Assembly (NCBI GenBank): GCA_029974035.1
Contig: JARKQG010000116.1
Coordinates: forward strand, 1-6,447
Source: Eubacteriales bacterium
GTDB lineage: Bacteria; Bacillota_A; Clostridia; Christensenellales; Aristaeellaceae
DNA: 6,447 bases
Reading direction: 5' to 3'
In this document: positions 5,397 through 6,447 of the stretch, piece after piece
How positions within the stretch are numbered: position 1 is the stretch's first letter
Layout: the number at the start of each line of letters is the position of its first letter
Program-made: the position numbers and the translations under genes
The notes under the pieces: model-generated
Seen by the model: only the letters and a program-made list of their open reading frames with translations
Told to the model about the DNA's origin: nothing
The model's database searches: none

Positions 5397-6447
5397 GTGA
5401 CCGGCGAGTCCATGAAATGCATATTAAAGAAATACAACCTGCAATCCTGGAGCGCGCAGCGCAGCATCAACCCCATTCCCGTGGTTCGGGGCGAGGGCAT
5501 TTACTTCTGGGACGACGAGGGCCGGCGCTTTACCGACATGTCCAGCCAGCTGGTCAACATGAACCTGGGGTTCGGCAACCGGGCCATCGGCGACGCCATC
5601 AAGGCGCAGGTGGACAAATTCTGCTTTGTGGGCCCCTCCTACGGCGCCGAAAGCCGGGCGGCGCTGGCCGAAAAGATCATCTCGCTGATGCCGGACAACA
5701 TGGCCAAGGTGTTCTTCACCAACGCCGGGGCGGACGCCAACGAAAACGCCGTCAAGATGGCCCGCATGGTCACCGGGCGCAACAAGATTTTTTCCCGCTA
5801 CCGCAGCTACCACGGCTCGTCCTTCGGGGCGGGCAACCTGACGGGTGAGCCCCGGCGCTTCGCGCTGGAGCCGGGCGTGCCGGGCTTTGTGAAGTTCTTT
5901 GACCCCTACGTCTACCGCGCGCCGGTGCCCTTTGAATCGGAGGCGGCCGCCACAAAATACTACCTTTCCATGCTGGAAGAACAGATCGTCTATGAAAACC
6001 CCGCCGCCGTGGCCGCCATCGTGCTGGAAACCGTCACCGGCTCCAACGGCGTGATCATCCCGCCGGAGGGCTACCTGCCGGGGGTGCGGGCGCTGTGCGA
6101 CAAGTACGGCATCCTGATGATCCTGGACGAGGTGATGACCGGCTGGTGCCGCACCGGCAAGATGTTCGCCTTTGAGCACTTCGGCGTGAAGCCGGATATG
6201 GTCACCTTCGCCAAGGGCGTCACCTGCGGCTATGTGCCGCTGGGGGGCGTGGCGGTGTCGCGGGCGGTGGCGGACTACTTTGACGACCACGTGCTCTCCT
6301 GCGGGCTCACCTACTCCGGCCACCCGCTGGCCTGCGCCGCGGGGGTGGCCTGCGTCAATTACTACGGGGAGGCGAAGATTCTGGACAACGTCCGCGCCGT
6401 CGGCGCGGCGCTGAAGGCGCGGCTTCTGGCCATGAAGGAGGCCCATC
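5397..6447 (+). CDS. Class III PLP-dependent aminotransferase (omega-amino acid/taurine type), C-terminus beyond window
   Basis: 350 codons are present; family members are about 430-460 residues, so the end lies past the right edge. PLP-site features are clear: the phosphate-binding turn TNAGADANENAVK (108-120), YHG (138-140), the pyridine-nitrogen aspartate in LDEVMTGW (Asp244) and the Schiff-base lysine in FAKG (Lys273). The opening (LQSWSAQ, NPIPVVRGEGIYFWDD) and the conserved NLTGEPRR (147-154) resemble the taurine/GABA/beta-alanine transaminase group. The amino donor cannot be fixed from sequence alone. The start is GTG at 5397, 8 nt after AGGAG (5384-5388); an ATG at 5412 has a weaker RBS. 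Expression is probably governed by the strong promoter at 5289, the leader hairpin and possibly the upstream PucR-family regulator. A place in reductive pyrimidine (beta-alanine) or amine catabolism is inference from the PucR neighbour. Confidence 0.93.
   Translation, partial: MTGESMKCILKKYNLQSWSAQRSINPIPVVRGEGIYFWDDEGRRFTDMSSQLVNMNLGFGNRAIGDAIKAQVDKFCFVGPSYGAESRAALAEKIISLMPDNMAKVFFTNAGADANENAVKMARMVTGRNKIFSRYRSYHGSSFGAGNLTGEPRRFALEPGVPGFVKFFDPYVYRAPVPFESEAAATKYYLSMLEEQIVYENPAAVAAIVLETVTGSNGVIIPPEGYLPGVRALCDKYGILMILDEVMTGWCRTGKMFAFEHFGVKPDMVTFAKGVTCGYVPLGGVAVSRAVADYFDDHVLSCGLTYSGHPLACAAGVACVNYYGEAKILDNVRAVGAALKARLLAMKEAH

Noticed and set aside
5424..6446. A 340-codon minus-strand frame opposite the aminotransferase
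   Set aside because: It is the antisense shadow of a family-defining PLP enzyme, His/Gly/Val-rich with no domain.

Overview
The window looks like a GC-rich Clostridia-type (Bacillota) chromosome or metagenomic contig. The signs are strong AGGAG-type ribosome binding sites, TTGACA/TATAAT promoters, a PucR-family regulator, a membrane pyrophosphatase and a large serine recombinase of the kind carried by clostridial mobile elements. The phylum call is inference from gene content, not from a marker gene.

Layout. (1) Positions 1-1466 are read on the minus strand. A consensus-like promoter (1438-1466) precedes a small putative exported protein (1066-1401). This is followed by the N-terminal 319 codons of a membrane-bound, ion-pumping pyrophosphatase (hppA, start at 958), which runs off the left edge. 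(2) Positions about 1470-3465 form a segment visibly less GC-rich than its flanks. It carries a 50-codon protein (1674-1826) and a full-length large serine recombinase (1897-3444). (3) Immediately after the recombinase stop codon the reading frame becomes the last ~143 codons of a glutamine-hydrolysing asparagine synthetase (asnB, 3466-3894); about three quarters of that gene is missing. The joint contains an imperfect palindrome and looks like the attachment-site end of an integrated element. (4) Positions 3922-5233 are a complete transcription unit for a PucR-family regulator, with promoter, leader hairpin, RBS, CDS and terminator. (5) Positions 5252-6447 hold a strong promoter, a 13-bp perfect hairpin in the mRNA leader with a nine-codon leader ORF inside it, and a GTG-started class III aminotransferase cut by the right edge.

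How it fits together. PucR-type regulators usually control nearby catabolic genes, so the aminotransferase is the obvious candidate target. Its closest resemblance, from memory, is to the omega-amino-acid/taurine transaminase group. The most unusual part is the recombinase-asnB joint. The 5' part of asnB does not lie on the other side of the 2-kb low-GC segment; the divergent hppA cluster does. Either the element is much larger and includes hppA, or the chromosome has been inverted or deleted at this site, or the contig is mis-joined. Two 5' leaders with hairpins ending in T-rich tracts between promoter and RBS suggest attenuation-type control of both right-hand genes.
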